Assembly (NCBI GenBank): GCA_016788205.1
Contig: JAEUTA010000011.1
Location: 79,615-143,614 of the forward strand
From: Flavobacteriales bacterium
Lineage (GTDB): Bacteria; Bacteroidota; Bacteroidia; Flavobacteriales_F; PHOS-HE28
Length of the DNA: 64,000 nucleotides
Direction of reading: 5' to 3'
In this document: piece after piece, positions 1 to 9,282 of the stretch
Numbering within the stretch: the first letter of the stretch is position 1
Layout: every line of letters starts with the position of its first letter
Position numbers and translations under genes: made by a program
Notes under the pieces: model-generated
Told to the model about the DNA's origin: nothing
The model's database searches: none
Seen by the model: only the letters and a program-made list of their open reading frames with translations

Positions 1-1
1 C

Positions 2-1033
2 TTCCTGCAACGGGCGGTGGACCGCTCCAGTCTGCGCGACCTCGTCCTGGCCGGCGCCTTCTTCACCTGGTTGGTATTCCTACGACCGGTCAGCGTGGCG
101 CTATTCCTGCCCATGCTGGTGCTGCTTTGGCACTTCGGCACCTGGCCGCAACGGTGGAAGGCCATCATCGCCGTACTGCTCCCGTTCGCCATCGCCGATG
201 GACTTTGGACGTACCGCAACTGGCGCGCGAACCACGAATTCAGCCCGTTGACGAACCAAGGCTTGCTCCCTGCGGATTTCACCGATGAGATACGCGGGCA
301 CGTGATGGCGTTCCTCCAGGGCTATGGCGGCAATTACATCTGGTGGACACCTGGTGCCGATGTGCGCTGGTACGGGGTATGGAAAGGGGGTGGTGAACTG
401 GACGATGAAGGCCGCGATGCGAACCCTCCGCCGGACCATGCCATCGTGGAGGGCTACACGCGGGACAGCCTGTATCTGATCAGTGAGCGGATCCGCGCCT
501 GGTCCGCTGGTGGGCTGACGCCGCAGGATTCGCTGGCGGAAGCACGCAGCATCAACGCCAAATTGGACAGTTATGCGGACCTGTACAAAAGGGAAGCTCC
601 CCTCAACTATCATCTCCTGAGCCGGGTGCGGATGCTGAAGAACGTGATGTGGCAACACGGTACCGAAGGCATACTCATGCGCCCGTTCCACACACTCCCC
701 ATCTGGATGCGCATCTTCAAGGTGATGCAGGTGGTCTTCTACGTGTTCGCCTATACGTTCGGCTCGTGCGCCGTACTGCTGCTGCTTTGGAACTGGCGAA
801 AAGCACCCACCCTGCTGCATCTCTGGCTGCCCATCATGACAGCCTATATGATACTCATCTATCCGGTGGTGCTGCGCATGTGCGAATGGCGCTACATGGT
901 GCATCAGTTCCCACTGGCTCTGTTATTAGGCGTGGAACTGGGGCACCGGCTCATCCGGGGTATCCGTGCGAAAGGGATCAGTGGGCTGCGGGGTGCCGCC
1001 GTGCCATCCCGTGAGGCCGGGTTGATCAGCTGA
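2..1033 (+). CDS. GT39-like integral membrane glycosyltransferase, C-terminal part
   Basis: The reading frame is open from the first bases of the window, so the true start lies upstream and about 343 residues are visible. Hydrophobic stretches near the visible N-terminus (AGAFFTWLVFL, VALFLPMLVLLWHF, IIAVLLPFAIADGLW) and near the C-terminus (VMQVVFYVFAYTFG, LWLPIMTAYMILIYPVVL, FPLALLLGVEL) enclose a soluble loop of about 200 residues. The TYRNW segment followed by a PLTNQG segment resembles the region after the membrane helices of dolichyl-phosphate-mannose mannosyltransferase-like (GT39/ArnT-like) proteins. A lipid-linked sugar transferase in the inner membrane would fit the polysaccharide genes that follow. 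The family call is an inference from this architecture, because the catalytic N-terminal loop is outside the window. Confidence 0.6.
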   Translation, partial: FLQRAVDRSSLRDLVLAGAFFTWLVFLRPVSVALFLPMLVLLWHFGTWPQRWKAIIAVLLPFAIADGLWTYRNWRANHEFSPLTNQGLLPADFTDEIRGHVMAFLQGYGGNYIWWTPGADVRWYGVWKGGGELDDEGRDANPPPDHAIVEGYTRDSLYLISERIRAWSAGGLTPQDSLAEARSINAKLDSYADLYKREAPLNYHLLSRVRMLKNVMWQHGTEGILMRPFHTLPIWMRIFKVMQVVFYVFAYTFGSCAVLLLLWNWRKAPTLLHLWLPIMTAYMILIYPVVLRMCEWRYMVHQFPLALLLGVELGHRLIRGIRAKGISGLRGAAVPSREAGLIS

Positions 1034-1867
1034 TCACCGGAAGGGCATCCGCAACCACCAGGCGCCCGCCTCCAGATCCAGGTATTTCACTTCGGAACCG
1101 GGACATTCGTTGGCCCAACGTGCCGCCGTGGCCCGTTCATCGGCCCGCCCGCCATCGTCCAGAAGCACAACGGCACCTGGTGCCAGACGGTCCCGCAGCA
1201 AAGGCACGGCCGGGTAACGCGCCTGCGATTGAACGGTCTCCGGAGGGCCGTCGACCACCAACAGGCCGATCGCATCCTTGGTCTGAAGGCCCTTCAGATC
1301 GTACCACTCGTGGCGTGCACCACCAACGGCGTGTTCCACCAACGGAGCGTCGATGACCTCGGCGAACGCGGTGAGGCCATGAAGCTCGAGCGCTCTTCGG
1401 GTGCGCGCGGCATAGACCGGGTCATGCTCCAACGCATAGACCTTCCCCTTACCCAAGCGCTGCAAGCAATAACCGATGATGACCGTGGATGTTCCGCTGC
1501 TGGCCTCCACTACGCAATCGGGCGCATTCTCCAAGACGTGCGTCATGATCTCGCGCAGCAGATCGGGAGACGCCGCCCAACCTCGCGTTGGAGGCAGGGG
1601 GTGAACCGGGCGCAGGAACTCGGACATACCGTAGAGCAACTCCCACTGCCTGTACGTGGCCCTGCTCTCGTGCAACTGACGGGCGAACAGCAGCTGGGCA
1701 TAGTGCCGCGCTTCTATGACCAGATAGGCGAGGAAAACACACGCCAACACCGGAGGTATGACCAACGCTACCGTACCGAACAGCGCATGACCGATGATGC
1801 CTACGGCCAGGATGCCCAATGGCACCACCATTACGATGATCCGCTGCCGCGGGGTCAACTTCTTCAT
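1034..1867 (-). CDS. Membrane-anchored class I SAM-dependent methyltransferase
   Basis: A 277-residue protein with two N-terminal membrane helices (about residues 11-30 and 33-52) and a cytosolic methyltransferase-like domain. VEASSGTSTVIIGYCL is the glycine-rich SAM loop equivalent, LEHDP carries the acidic residue expected at the end of strand 2, and VVDGPP and LLDDGG follow as in Methyltransf_24-type proteins. The stop codon abuts that of the preceding plus-strand gene. Substrate unknown; the setting suggests a role in surface glycan modification. The membrane anchor is less usual for the family. Confidence 0.65.
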   Translation of the reverse strand: MKKLTPRQRIIVMVVPLGILAVGIIGHALFGTVALVIPPVLACVFLAYLVIEARHYAQLLFARQLHESRATYRQWELLYGMSEFLRPVHPLPPTRGWAASPDLLREIMTHVLENAPDCVVEASSGTSTVIIGYCLQRLGKGKVYALEHDPVYAARTRRALELHGLTAFAEVIDAPLVEHAVGGARHEWYDLKGLQTKDAIGLLVVDGPPETVQSQARYPAVPLLRDRLAPGAVVLLDDGGRADERATAARWANECPGSEVKYLDLEAGAWWLRMPFR

Positions 1868-1974
1868 GCGTTATCGGTATGCGACATGATCCGCTCCGGC
1901 CGCAAGATTAAGGCGAATCCGACACCTCGGAAAGCGGCAACCATCAGGCCCTTTTGCCGTTCTTTGGTGCAGTG

Positions 1975-2862
1975 ATGGTGGCATCGGTGAAAGGCTCGTT
2001 GAAGCGCTTGTACGAGGCGATCCCGTTCAAACGGGAGTTCTTCGGCCTGGTGAGGTCCATCATGCCCGTTCCGGAACCCGTCTTCAGGCACCTGCACTTC
2101 AAAGGGGTGTTCAAGGTGCCGGTTGATAGCCGTGGGTCGTTCCGCATGATGCATCATGGCTATGTGATCGAGAACGAACTCTTCTGGCGTGGTCTGAAGG
2201 GATGGGAGCACGTATCGCTGGAGCTTTGGCAACGCTTGTGCCACCGCTCGGACACGATCCTGGACATCGGTGCCAACACCGGGGTTTACGCCATGCTGGC
2301 ACAGGCGGTGAACCCCGACGCTACCATCATCGCGGTGGAGCCCGTGGCGCGCGTCTTCCAAAAGCTCCAGGCCAATGCCGCTTTGAACGGTGCGCGGGTG
2401 CACACTGTGTGCGCTGCGGTGAGCGACCATACCGGTACCGCCACGTTGTACGACCTTCCCGACAGTGAACATGTGCTCTCCGTGTCCTTGGACCCGGAAT
2501 GGAACAAACAAAGCACACGACTGAGGCCTGTGGAAGTGCCTACCACGACCGTGCTTGATCTGCTGCGAACGCACGGCAAGGAGAAGGCCTCCCTGCTCAA
2601 GATAGACGTTGAAACGCACGAACCGGCCGTGCTGGAAGGCTGTGGAACGCTTTTGAAGGAACATAGACCCACCTTGTTGATCGAACTGCTGAACGATGAT
2701 GTGGCCGCGCGTGTCGCTACTTACGTTGACGGTCTTGGTTACGAATTCTATAACGTGGATGATGTGACGTGGCCTCCGCCGCGCGTGGCGACATTGGGCC
2801 GAAGCGGACACTTCAACTTCCTGATCTGCCAGCCCGACGTGGCGCGGGCCATCGGGCTGTGA
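1975..2862 (+). CDS. FkbM family methyltransferase
   Basis: A 295-residue protein. ILDIGANTG (about residues 95-103) is the SAM-binding motif, AVEP follows as strand 2, and LLKIDVETHE with VLEG (about 207-220) is the FkbM signature. FkbM enzymes methylate hydroxyls on sugars or polyketides. The ATG at 1975 is chosen over an upstream TTG at 1954 because homology-like sequence begins after it. It begins a plus-strand run of glycan genes (2906-10166), so O-methylation of a surface polysaccharide is the likely role. Confidence 0.8.
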   Translation: MVASVKGSLKRLYEAIPFKREFFGLVRSIMPVPEPVFRHLHFKGVFKVPVDSRGSFRMMHHGYVIENELFWRGLKGWEHVSLELWQRLCHRSDTILDIGANTGVYAMLAQAVNPDATIIAVEPVARVFQKLQANAALNGARVHTVCAAVSDHTGTATLYDLPDSEHVLSVSLDPEWNKQSTRLRPVEVPTTTVLDLLRTHGKEKASLLKIDVETHEPAVLEGCGTLLKEHRPTLLIELLNDDVAARVATYVDGLGYEFYNVDDVTWPPPRVATLGRSGHFNFLICQPDVARAIGL

Positions 2863-2905
2863 TGACGCCCTTCACCGAACGGCTAGTTTCGCACTGCTGT
2901 TAACA

Positions 2906-5173
2906 ATGCCCTACAGTCCCAGCGCGATCTTCATTTTCTCCTTGGAGCCATGGGGCGACATGTGGTACTCCAAGCACCACTATGCCGCGCATCTGGCCAA
3001 GAGGCACAACGTCTACTTCGTCAGTATCCCGGATCGCTGGCGCTGGACGGACCTGTTCTCTTTCGGGACCAACGTGCGCCGAACGCCCGAGGGCGTTAAC
3101 GTGGTGGAGTACAGGAACAATCTTCCGCTACGCCCCTTCGCCGGACGGTTCGCCACGATACAGAACCGCTTCAATGCATGGAAACTGCGCAGGCTGATGC
3201 CCAAGGGGGAAACACTCCTTTGGAGCTTCTACCCTGCTTACGGCCTGTTGCGGCATCTGATGAACCGGCCATCCACCAGCAGCATATACCACATTGTGGA
3301 CCCCTACCAGAACATGCCTGGGGATGTACCGCTGAGCCGCAGCGTGGACCTGGTCGTGGCGATCAACGCGTGGTACGAGCGCTACTACGGTAGCATGAAC
3401 GAGAACCGTATCCTGATACCGCACGGGGTGCGGTCGCAGGATCGCGAACACGATCCCGAAGGCATGAAAGGGTTCCGGAAGCGGTTCGGTCGCTATGCCG
3501 TACTCGCCACCGGGGTGAACCGATATGTGAACTACGCACTGCTCCAGCGCGTGGCCGATGCGCACCCTGACCTCCACATCGTGGTGGCAGGTCAATGGTT
3601 CACCCTGACAGGAGCGGCACGCGAGGCACGCGAAACCCTCTTCGAACGACCGAACGTGGAGTACCTCGGTGTCCTGCATCCGGATACCCTCAAGGACCTC
3701 ATCCAAGGAGCCGCCGTGGGGCTGCTGGCGTACGACTTCGAACCACCGAGCGCCGTACCGACCACCGCAGGACGTACCCCCCTGAAGGTATTGACCTACC
3801 TGGCACAGCGCCTGCCTGTCGTATCCACGAACAACAGCTACATACCGGCGTTGGAAGGCCTGGGCCACTATAAGGCCAACGATGCCGACCAGTTCGTGCG
3901 CCTCGTGGGTGCCGTAGGGGCCAAGACCGCGGACGTCGATGTGGCCGCGGTCGACTCGTACCTCGATGGCGTCGAATATGCGAACCTGGTCGGAAGGGTG
4001 CTCGATGCCCTTGGCACAGCCCTCGAGCAGCGCGGAACCAATGTCCGATCGAACGCGTCCGCGAACAGGGACACGGATGCACGTACCCTCGTGCCCACCA
4101 CCAGTCCTGTGCTCATCGCATCCAATGAAGGATGGAACGGCCCGCGCTACAGCAAGCATCGTTTCGCGCTGGCGCTGAGCACGCGGCGCAAGGTCTTCTT
4201 CATCGACCCATCACCTCCTTGGCGTCCCTCCTACCTGCTCCGGAGAAGGATCCTCGAGCGCACCACGAACGAGGGTATCACCGTGCTTTCCTATAGCAAT
4301 GCTGTGCCCCTCTTCGGCGGTCGGCTCGGCGCGTTCAACGACCGCATCATCTCCGCACGCATCAGGAAACATCTGGCACGCAGCGGCTGGCATGCACCGT
4401 TGTTCTGGACCTTCGACCCGAGCCGATTGATATCGCCCGAACACTTGGGTGCCCTCATTTCCGTGTATCACTGCGTGGATGACCACACCCTACGGCACGC
4501 CGCCGAGTTGGAGTTGGCGGAACGGTGCGATCATGTGTTCTGCATCGCACGTGATCTCATGCCGCGTTTCGTGGGGCATAGTAACTCCATTCGGGTGGTG
4601 CCACACGGCCTGGCGAACGAAGACCTTACACCTACCGCCGCAGCCCCCAACCTCCCCGTACAGCCCGGTTACGGTCTGTACATCGGCAACATCAACGACC
4701 GTCATGACTTCGCTTTGTGGGAGCGCATGTTCCACGACCACCCTGACGTGAACTGGCTTATCGTAGGACCGAGCCAGGTGACGGACCCGAAAGGGCTGGC
4801 CCTCCTACGTGAAGGCGGCCGATCGAACGTTCATATCATCGGACCCCTACCCTACGATCAACTGCCCTCGCTGATCGCCGCCGCGGGGTTCGGATTCCTC
4901 TATATGCGTCCGGACCATCCCGCCAACCGAATCTCCAGCCAGAAGGTGGTGCAATTCCTTGCACAGGGGAAACCATTCTTCTGTAGCTGGTTCTCCGAAT
5001 ACGCCGATCGACAGGACCTGGTGATCATGAACGATGACCCCGATGAGGCGATGCACCAGTTCGATGGGTGGAAGCGCCACGGTGATGCCCCTGGAGCTGC
5101 CGAAAAACGCCTCGCCTATGCGCAGGAATTGCGCTTCGATCATCTGCTTCAGAACCTACCCTTTCGCTTCTGA
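2906..5173 (+). CDS. Double glycosyltransferase (two GT4-like modules in one chain)
   Basis: 755 residues made of two similar halves, about 1-375 and 395-755. Each begins with an N-terminal Rossmann segment containing a YSKH motif (DMWYSKHHYAAHLAKRH and GPRYSKHRFALALSTRR), then a central segment with a PHG motif (RILIPHGVRS and IRVVPHGLAN), then a C-terminal donor-binding half ending in a PLKVLTYLAQ or QKVVQFLAQG helix. This is the GT-B fold layout of GT4-like transferases, duplicated. The linker (about 370-395) is polar and of low complexity. Such a fusion could add two successive sugars. It lies 43 bases after the FkbM gene. Confidence 0.75.
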   Translation: MPYSPSAIFIFSLEPWGDMWYSKHHYAAHLAKRHNVYFVSIPDRWRWTDLFSFGTNVRRTPEGVNVVEYRNNLPLRPFAGRFATIQNRFNAWKLRRLMPKGETLLWSFYPAYGLLRHLMNRPSTSSIYHIVDPYQNMPGDVPLSRSVDLVVAINAWYERYYGSMNENRILIPHGVRSQDREHDPEGMKGFRKRFGRYAVLATGVNRYVNYALLQRVADAHPDLHIVVAGQWFTLTGAAREARETLFERPNVEYLGVLHPDTLKDLIQGAAVGLLAYDFEPPSAVPTTAGRTPLKVLTYLAQRLPVVSTNNSYIPALEGLGHYKANDADQFVRLVGAVGAKTADVDVAAVDSYLDGVEYANLVGRVLDALGTALEQRGTNVRSNASANRDTDARTLVPTTSPVLIASNEGWNGPRYSKHRFALALSTRRKVFFIDPSPPWRPSYLLRRRILERTTNEGITVLSYSNAVPLFGGRLGAFNDRIISARIRKHLARSGWHAPLFWTFDPSRLISPEHLGALISVYHCVDDHTLRHAAELELAERCDHVFCIARDLMPRFVGHSNSIRVVPHGLANEDLTPTAAAPNLPVQPGYGLYIGNINDRHDFALWERMFHDHPDVNWLIVGPSQVTDPKGLALLREGGRSNVHIIGPLPYDQLPSLIAAAGFGFLYMRPDHPANRISSQKVVQFLAQGKPFFCSWFSEYADRQDLVIMNDDPDEAMHQFDGWKRHGDAPGAAEKRLAYAQELRFDHLLQNLPFRF

Positions 5174-5395
5174 TCGTAGAAGCGAGGGAATTCGATACGC
5201 AAGCGGACGTTGATAGACCGCAGCTCGTGAGCCCCGAACGTGGGTCCAGCCGGTCTAGTTTTACCCACAGCGGGCATCTTTCCAATGAGCAGCCCGTCGA
5301 TGAGGAGTGAACAGGCTACATGTGAACGGTTCCTTGCTACGGGCACGCATGACGCGTAGGCCCCATCCGTTCCTGATCCTTAACGCGCCATTGCC

Positions 5396-6727
5396 ATGTC
5401 CATGAAGCGCGGGCTGTTCTACACCTTCCTCACCCAGGCCCCCACACTGCTGATGTACTTCGTCGCCAGCACACTGATGACGCGTATGCTCGGAGAGGTG
5501 GGACGCGGCGAATATGCCCTGATCACGAATTTCGGTGCATTGCTCGCCCTGGTCATGGGTATGAACATCGGCGTGGGCATCACCTATTTCATTTCAAGAA
5601 CACCGGACCACCCTGCCAGTGCGATCGGTACGGCCACCACCCTGCTGCTGCTGAACATAGTCGCGGTGCCGCTGCTGCTCTGGCTCTTGTCCCTCAGCGG
5701 CATCCTCAGTAACGTATTGATGCCCGACGGTCGCGAGCATTGGGCTTATTGGGGCTACGTGTACATGACCGTGGTGCTGAGCCTTGTGAACAGCGCCGTA
5801 GCCGCCGTACTGCTCGGGACCAAGCGGTTCGCTGCACTGAACTGGATGAGCATGTTGAGCGCAGGGCTGAGCGCGCTTGGGATGCTGGTCCTGTTCTTGC
5901 TGCCCGATGAACGGGGGAACGATGAAGTGTTCCCGCTCGTGCTGCAGGTCACGGCCATCGCCAGCACCTTGGTCACCCTGGTCTGGTGCGTGATCTACGC
6001 GGTGAACGTACGCATCCCCCCCGTTCCGGTATGGTCCTGGCGGGTGATGCGACCGATGATCACGTTCTCAGCGGTGGGCCACTTGAGCAACCTGGTCAAC
6101 CTGATCAACTACCGATTCGATGTGTGGGTAGTGGACCAGTACAAGGGAGCCGCAGAACTTGGCCTATACGCCGTGGCCGTGGGTCTTGGCCAGTTGCTCT
6201 TCAATGTCCCCGAGCCGTTCTCCCGTGTGGTGCAACCCTATCTTTTCGGCCAACAGCGGAACGAAATGCTCTCGCGTTTCAAAGCCGTGGCCCGCTTGAA
6301 CGCTACGGTGCTGACCGTGCTCGCGATAGGGTTGGGCCTGTTCGCGCCGTGGATCATCCCGCTCTTGTTCGGATCCGAATTCGCTCCGTCCATCCTTCCA
6401 CTCCAACTATTGCTGCCTGGGATCGTGTTCAGCGGGATGGCCAAACTCCTTGCCCAATTGGTGATCCAAGGAGGACTGCAACGGTTCAACCTCATGGCCA
6501 CCACCGTGGCGGTGATAGTCACCATCACGTTGGATCTTGCTCTCATTCCTCGCTGGGGCATGCAAGGCGCTGCGGTGGCCAGTACACTATCGTACGCCGT
6601 TGGTCTGGCCATTCTTCTGGGGGCCATCCGCCAACGCATGGGGATCTCCATCAACGACCTTTTCCTGTTGCGGCCAAGCGACATCACCTCGCTCCTGCGC
6701 CAGGCTCCATGGGCCGCCACACGCTGA
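5396..6727 (+). CDS. Wzx-like polysaccharide flippase (MOP superfamily)
   Basis: 443 residues, very hydrophobic, with about 12 predicted membrane helices. The N-terminal KRGLFYTFLTQAPTLLMYFVASTLMTRMLG is typical of oligosaccharide flippases, including the GRGEYALI segment after helix 2. The middle YRFDVWVVDQYKGAAELGLYAVAVGL corresponds to the conserved helix 7 region with its RxDxWV motif. Such proteins move undecaprenyl-linked oligosaccharide units across the inner membrane. It sits among glycosyltransferases. A second, different flippase is encoded at 35544-37037. Confidence 0.85.
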   Translation: MSMKRGLFYTFLTQAPTLLMYFVASTLMTRMLGEVGRGEYALITNFGALLALVMGMNIGVGITYFISRTPDHPASAIGTATTLLLLNIVAVPLLLWLLSLSGILSNVLMPDGREHWAYWGYVYMTVVLSLVNSAVAAVLLGTKRFAALNWMSMLSAGLSALGMLVLFLLPDERGNDEVFPLVLQVTAIASTLVTLVWCVIYAVNVRIPPVPVWSWRVMRPMITFSAVGHLSNLVNLINYRFDVWVVDQYKGAAELGLYAVAVGLGQLLFNVPEPFSRVVQPYLFGQQRNEMLSRFKAVARLNATVLTVLAIGLGLFAPWIIPLLFGSEFAPSILPLQLLLPGIVFSGMAKLLAQLVIQGGLQRFNLMATTVAVIVTITLDLALIPRWGMQGAAVASTLSYAVGLAILLGAIRQRMGISINDLFLLRPSDITSLLRQAPWAATR

Positions 6728-6793
6728 TCCGATGGGCATGCACAACGAGACCGTCGAACATTCGATGCCTTCACCTTACTGGTGTCCACGAAA

Positions 6794-7966
6794 ATGACGG
6801 TGCCCGGAATGAGCCTATGCCTTGCAGGGTGGTGGCCCGGAAAAGGACACGTCGCGGGTATTTTCATCCGTGAGCATATCCATGCGATCGCAAGGCATAG
6901 ACCTGTTCAAGTCGTCCACGTTAGCGTGGAGAAAGCCGGGCTGTCGTGGCCGCGCACCACTTGCTCCACGACCATGGAAGAAGGCCTTACCGTGCATCAC
7001 ATCCGCATACGAACACCGGTAAGGCGTTTCGGCGTTCCAGCATGGTTGACCAAGCGTGCGTACGAGCGGTTGTTCGCCCGATCGCCGAAGCCCGCCATCA
7101 TGCACATACACGTGCGCACCGAGGCAACGGCAACGGCGACATCGTTGGCTGCCGCCATGGGCGTTCCGGTGATAGTGACCGAACACAATTCGTTCTACCA
7201 CCTCGGCATCCGCGCCCTTCCACCGGACGAACAGGCCAGGGAACGCGCAGCGATCCGGCGTTGGTTCGCAGATGCGAACATCAAGAAGGTGATGCCCGTT
7301 TCCAACGACCTTGCTCGTGTGCTCGTGGATGAGTTCGGCGTTGATCATTCAAGGATCGAAGTCGTACCCAACGTCGCTGCCGATGTCTTCCTTCCGGCCA
7401 TGCATCCCTCCGGAATGCCTTTCCGCATACTGCTGGCATCGGTCTGGCGTCCACCCAAGGATCATGATGTGTTCATCAAGGCACTGTCCATGCTAACACC
7501 TTCCTTGCGCACACGCGTGCTCGTGGAATGGGCTGGTTTCGGGCCCGACATGGAACGCATTCAACAGCGTTGCAGAGAGGAATTGCCGGATGTGGAGATC
7601 CGATTCACCGGTGCAATGACAAAGGCCGAGTTGGCGAGGTCCATGCAGGCCGCGGACCTTTTCGTCCTCCCGACCAAAGCCGACAATCTGCCCTGCGTGG
7701 TGCTGGAAAGCCACTGTTGTGGCACACCTGTCGTATCCATGCGTGTGAACGGCGTGCCCGAGATGATCGATGCGACCAACGGCCTTTTGGTACCACCCAG
7801 TTCACCCGAAGAACTGGCCTCGGCGCTCACCCGATGCATCACCGGCGAAGTGCGGTTCGACCGCGAAGCCATTGCCCGTGCAGCGGCCCAACGCTATTCC
7901 ATGGCGGCCGTAGCTGACCGACTGGAGCGCATCCAACAGGAGGTATTGGGACAAGAGAGCCATTGA
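6794..7966 (+). CDS. Glycosyltransferase family 4
   Basis: 390 residues from the ATG at 6794; a GTG at 6782 would add four residues. The N-terminal half has GKGHVAGIFIREHI and a VTEHNSFYH acceptor-side motif. The C-terminal half has LLASVWRPPKDHDVFIKAL and FVLPTKADNLPCVVLESHCCGTPVVSMRVNGVPE, in which the glutamates and GVPE match the donor-binding loop of GT4 enzymes. It probably transfers a nucleotide-activated sugar to the growing lipid-linked glycan on the inner face of the membrane. It lies about 65 bases after the flippase. Confidence 0.85.
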   Translation: MTVPGMSLCLAGWWPGKGHVAGIFIREHIHAIARHRPVQVVHVSVEKAGLSWPRTTCSTTMEEGLTVHHIRIRTPVRRFGVPAWLTKRAYERLFARSPKPAIMHIHVRTEATATATSLAAAMGVPVIVTEHNSFYHLGIRALPPDEQARERAAIRRWFADANIKKVMPVSNDLARVLVDEFGVDHSRIEVVPNVAADVFLPAMHPSGMPFRILLASVWRPPKDHDVFIKALSMLTPSLRTRVLVEWAGFGPDMERIQQRCREELPDVEIRFTGAMTKAELARSMQAADLFVLPTKADNLPCVVLESHCCGTPVVSMRVNGVPEMIDATNGLLVPPSSPEELASALTRCITGEVRFDREAIARAAAQRYSMAAVADRLERIQQEVLGQESH

Positions 7967-8139
7967 CCGGTGAACAAGATCATTCTTCCAGCTGTTCATA
8001 CCAACCACGGCGGCACCCTACACATGATCGGCAGCGAGGTCGTGACGTTCTATCTTTCGCACGGTCCAATGCACCGCTTGTCAGTGAGCGTTCTCGGCCC
8101 GAAGAGCATAGCGTTCCATCCTTGAGCGCACCTTTTCCC

Positions 8140-9282
8140 ATGGTCTCCCGTACGATCCACGTGCTGCACACCTTCGCCAACAACAGCGAAGTCCCCTATC
8201 TATCGTGGTTCGCGGAACGAGCTGCGCACGAACGCAACGTTCGGTACTCGTTCATTGTCCTCTATGCGGAACGGCCCCGGATGATGGATGAAATGAAGCG
8301 CCTGGGATTCCCTGTCATCTGGATCAGATACGACGACCGTGCACGGAAACGGGGTATGCTAAGGGCTCTTCCGCTGCTCTGGTGGCACATGATGCGCTTG
8401 AGACCCGACATCGTACACTGCAACCTGTTCGACGACACGCTGCCCGGTGTCATTGCGGCTTGGGCAGCCGGCATAAAGGCCCGCGTGATCACGCGACAGG
8501 ACACCGGCTTCCATTGGCTGCACGCTCCGCGTTGGGTGTCACTGGACCGTTGGAACAACCGGATGGCGCGGCGCATCATCGCCATCTCCGAAGAGAATAA
8601 GCGCTTCATCATGGACAAGGAGGGAGCCCCGGAAGAGAAGATCGACCTGGTGCACAACGGCATACCTCCGGAACGCTTCACCGGCCAACAGGCATCCACC
8701 ATGGCCGCCATGCGGGAACGCTTCGGCATGCAGCCGGACCATATCGTTTTCGGCACGGTGGCGCGATTCATCCCTTGGAAAGGCTACCGCCACATCGTGG
8801 GGGCTGCGAAGCGCATCGTGGAACACACGCCACAAGCCCGCTTCCTGTTCTGCGGCCAAGGGGAACAAGAGCAGGAGATACGTGAACTCATCGTCGCCGA
8901 AGGTCTGTCCGACCACATCCTCCTCGTGGGTCGCATAGCGCCGAAGGAGATGGCATCTTTCTATGGCTTGCTCGACATCTATATCCATGCTGCCACCCTT
9001 GAGCCCTTCGGGCTGGTCTACGCGGAAGCCATGATGAACGGTGTACCGGTCGTTAGCACGCCGACCGGTGCGGCAGCGGACGCTATCATCGACGGAGTGA
9101 ACGGCATCTTGGTGCGAACGGCCGACGCCGATGCGATGGCCGCAGGAGCGTTGCGCATGTTGCAGGGCGATCGCAAGGCGATGGGTGAGGCTGGACGCCA
9201 GACCGCACTCCGGATGTACAGCTTCGATACCATGTGGAGCGGTACGATGGCCGTCTACGAAAAAGCAAGACCGGCCCTATGA
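8140..9282 (+). CDS. Glycosyltransferase family 4
   Basis: 380 residues starting at MVSRTIHVLHTF. The frame is open upstream to a TTG at 7963, but that extension (rich in Ser, Arg, His and Pro) looks non-coding, so the ATG at 8140 is preferred. The C-terminal half has GTVARFIPWKGYRHIV and EPFGLVYAEAMMNGVPVV, the classic EX7E motif of GT4 retaining transferases. The N-terminal half has HCNLFDDTLPGVIAAW and ITRQDTGFHWL. Its stop overlaps the next gene by four bases (ATGA), implying translational coupling with the GT2 gene. Confidence 0.88.
   Translation: MVSRTIHVLHTFANNSEVPYLSWFAERAAHERNVRYSFIVLYAERPRMMDEMKRLGFPVIWIRYDDRARKRGMLRALPLLWWHMMRLRPDIVHCNLFDDTLPGVIAAWAAGIKARVITRQDTGFHWLHAPRWVSLDRWNNRMARRIIAISEENKRFIMDKEGAPEEKIDLVHNGIPPERFTGQQASTMAAMRERFGMQPDHIVFGTVARFIPWKGYRHIVGAAKRIVEHTPQARFLFCGQGEQEQEIRELIVAEGLSDHILLVGRIAPKEMASFYGLLDIYIHAATLEPFGLVYAEAMMNGVPVVSTPTGAAADAIIDGVNGILVRTADADAMAAGALRMLQGDRKAMGEAGRQTALRMYSFDTMWSGTMAVYEKARPAL

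Noticed and set aside
5174..5395. Gene in the 222-base gap before the flippase
   Set aside because: Only short frames without motifs; treated as spacer.
7970..8125. 51-codon frame with GTG start between two glycosyltransferases
   Set aside because: No recognisable motif; too short and isolated to support, though the spacing after the upstream stop would allow it.
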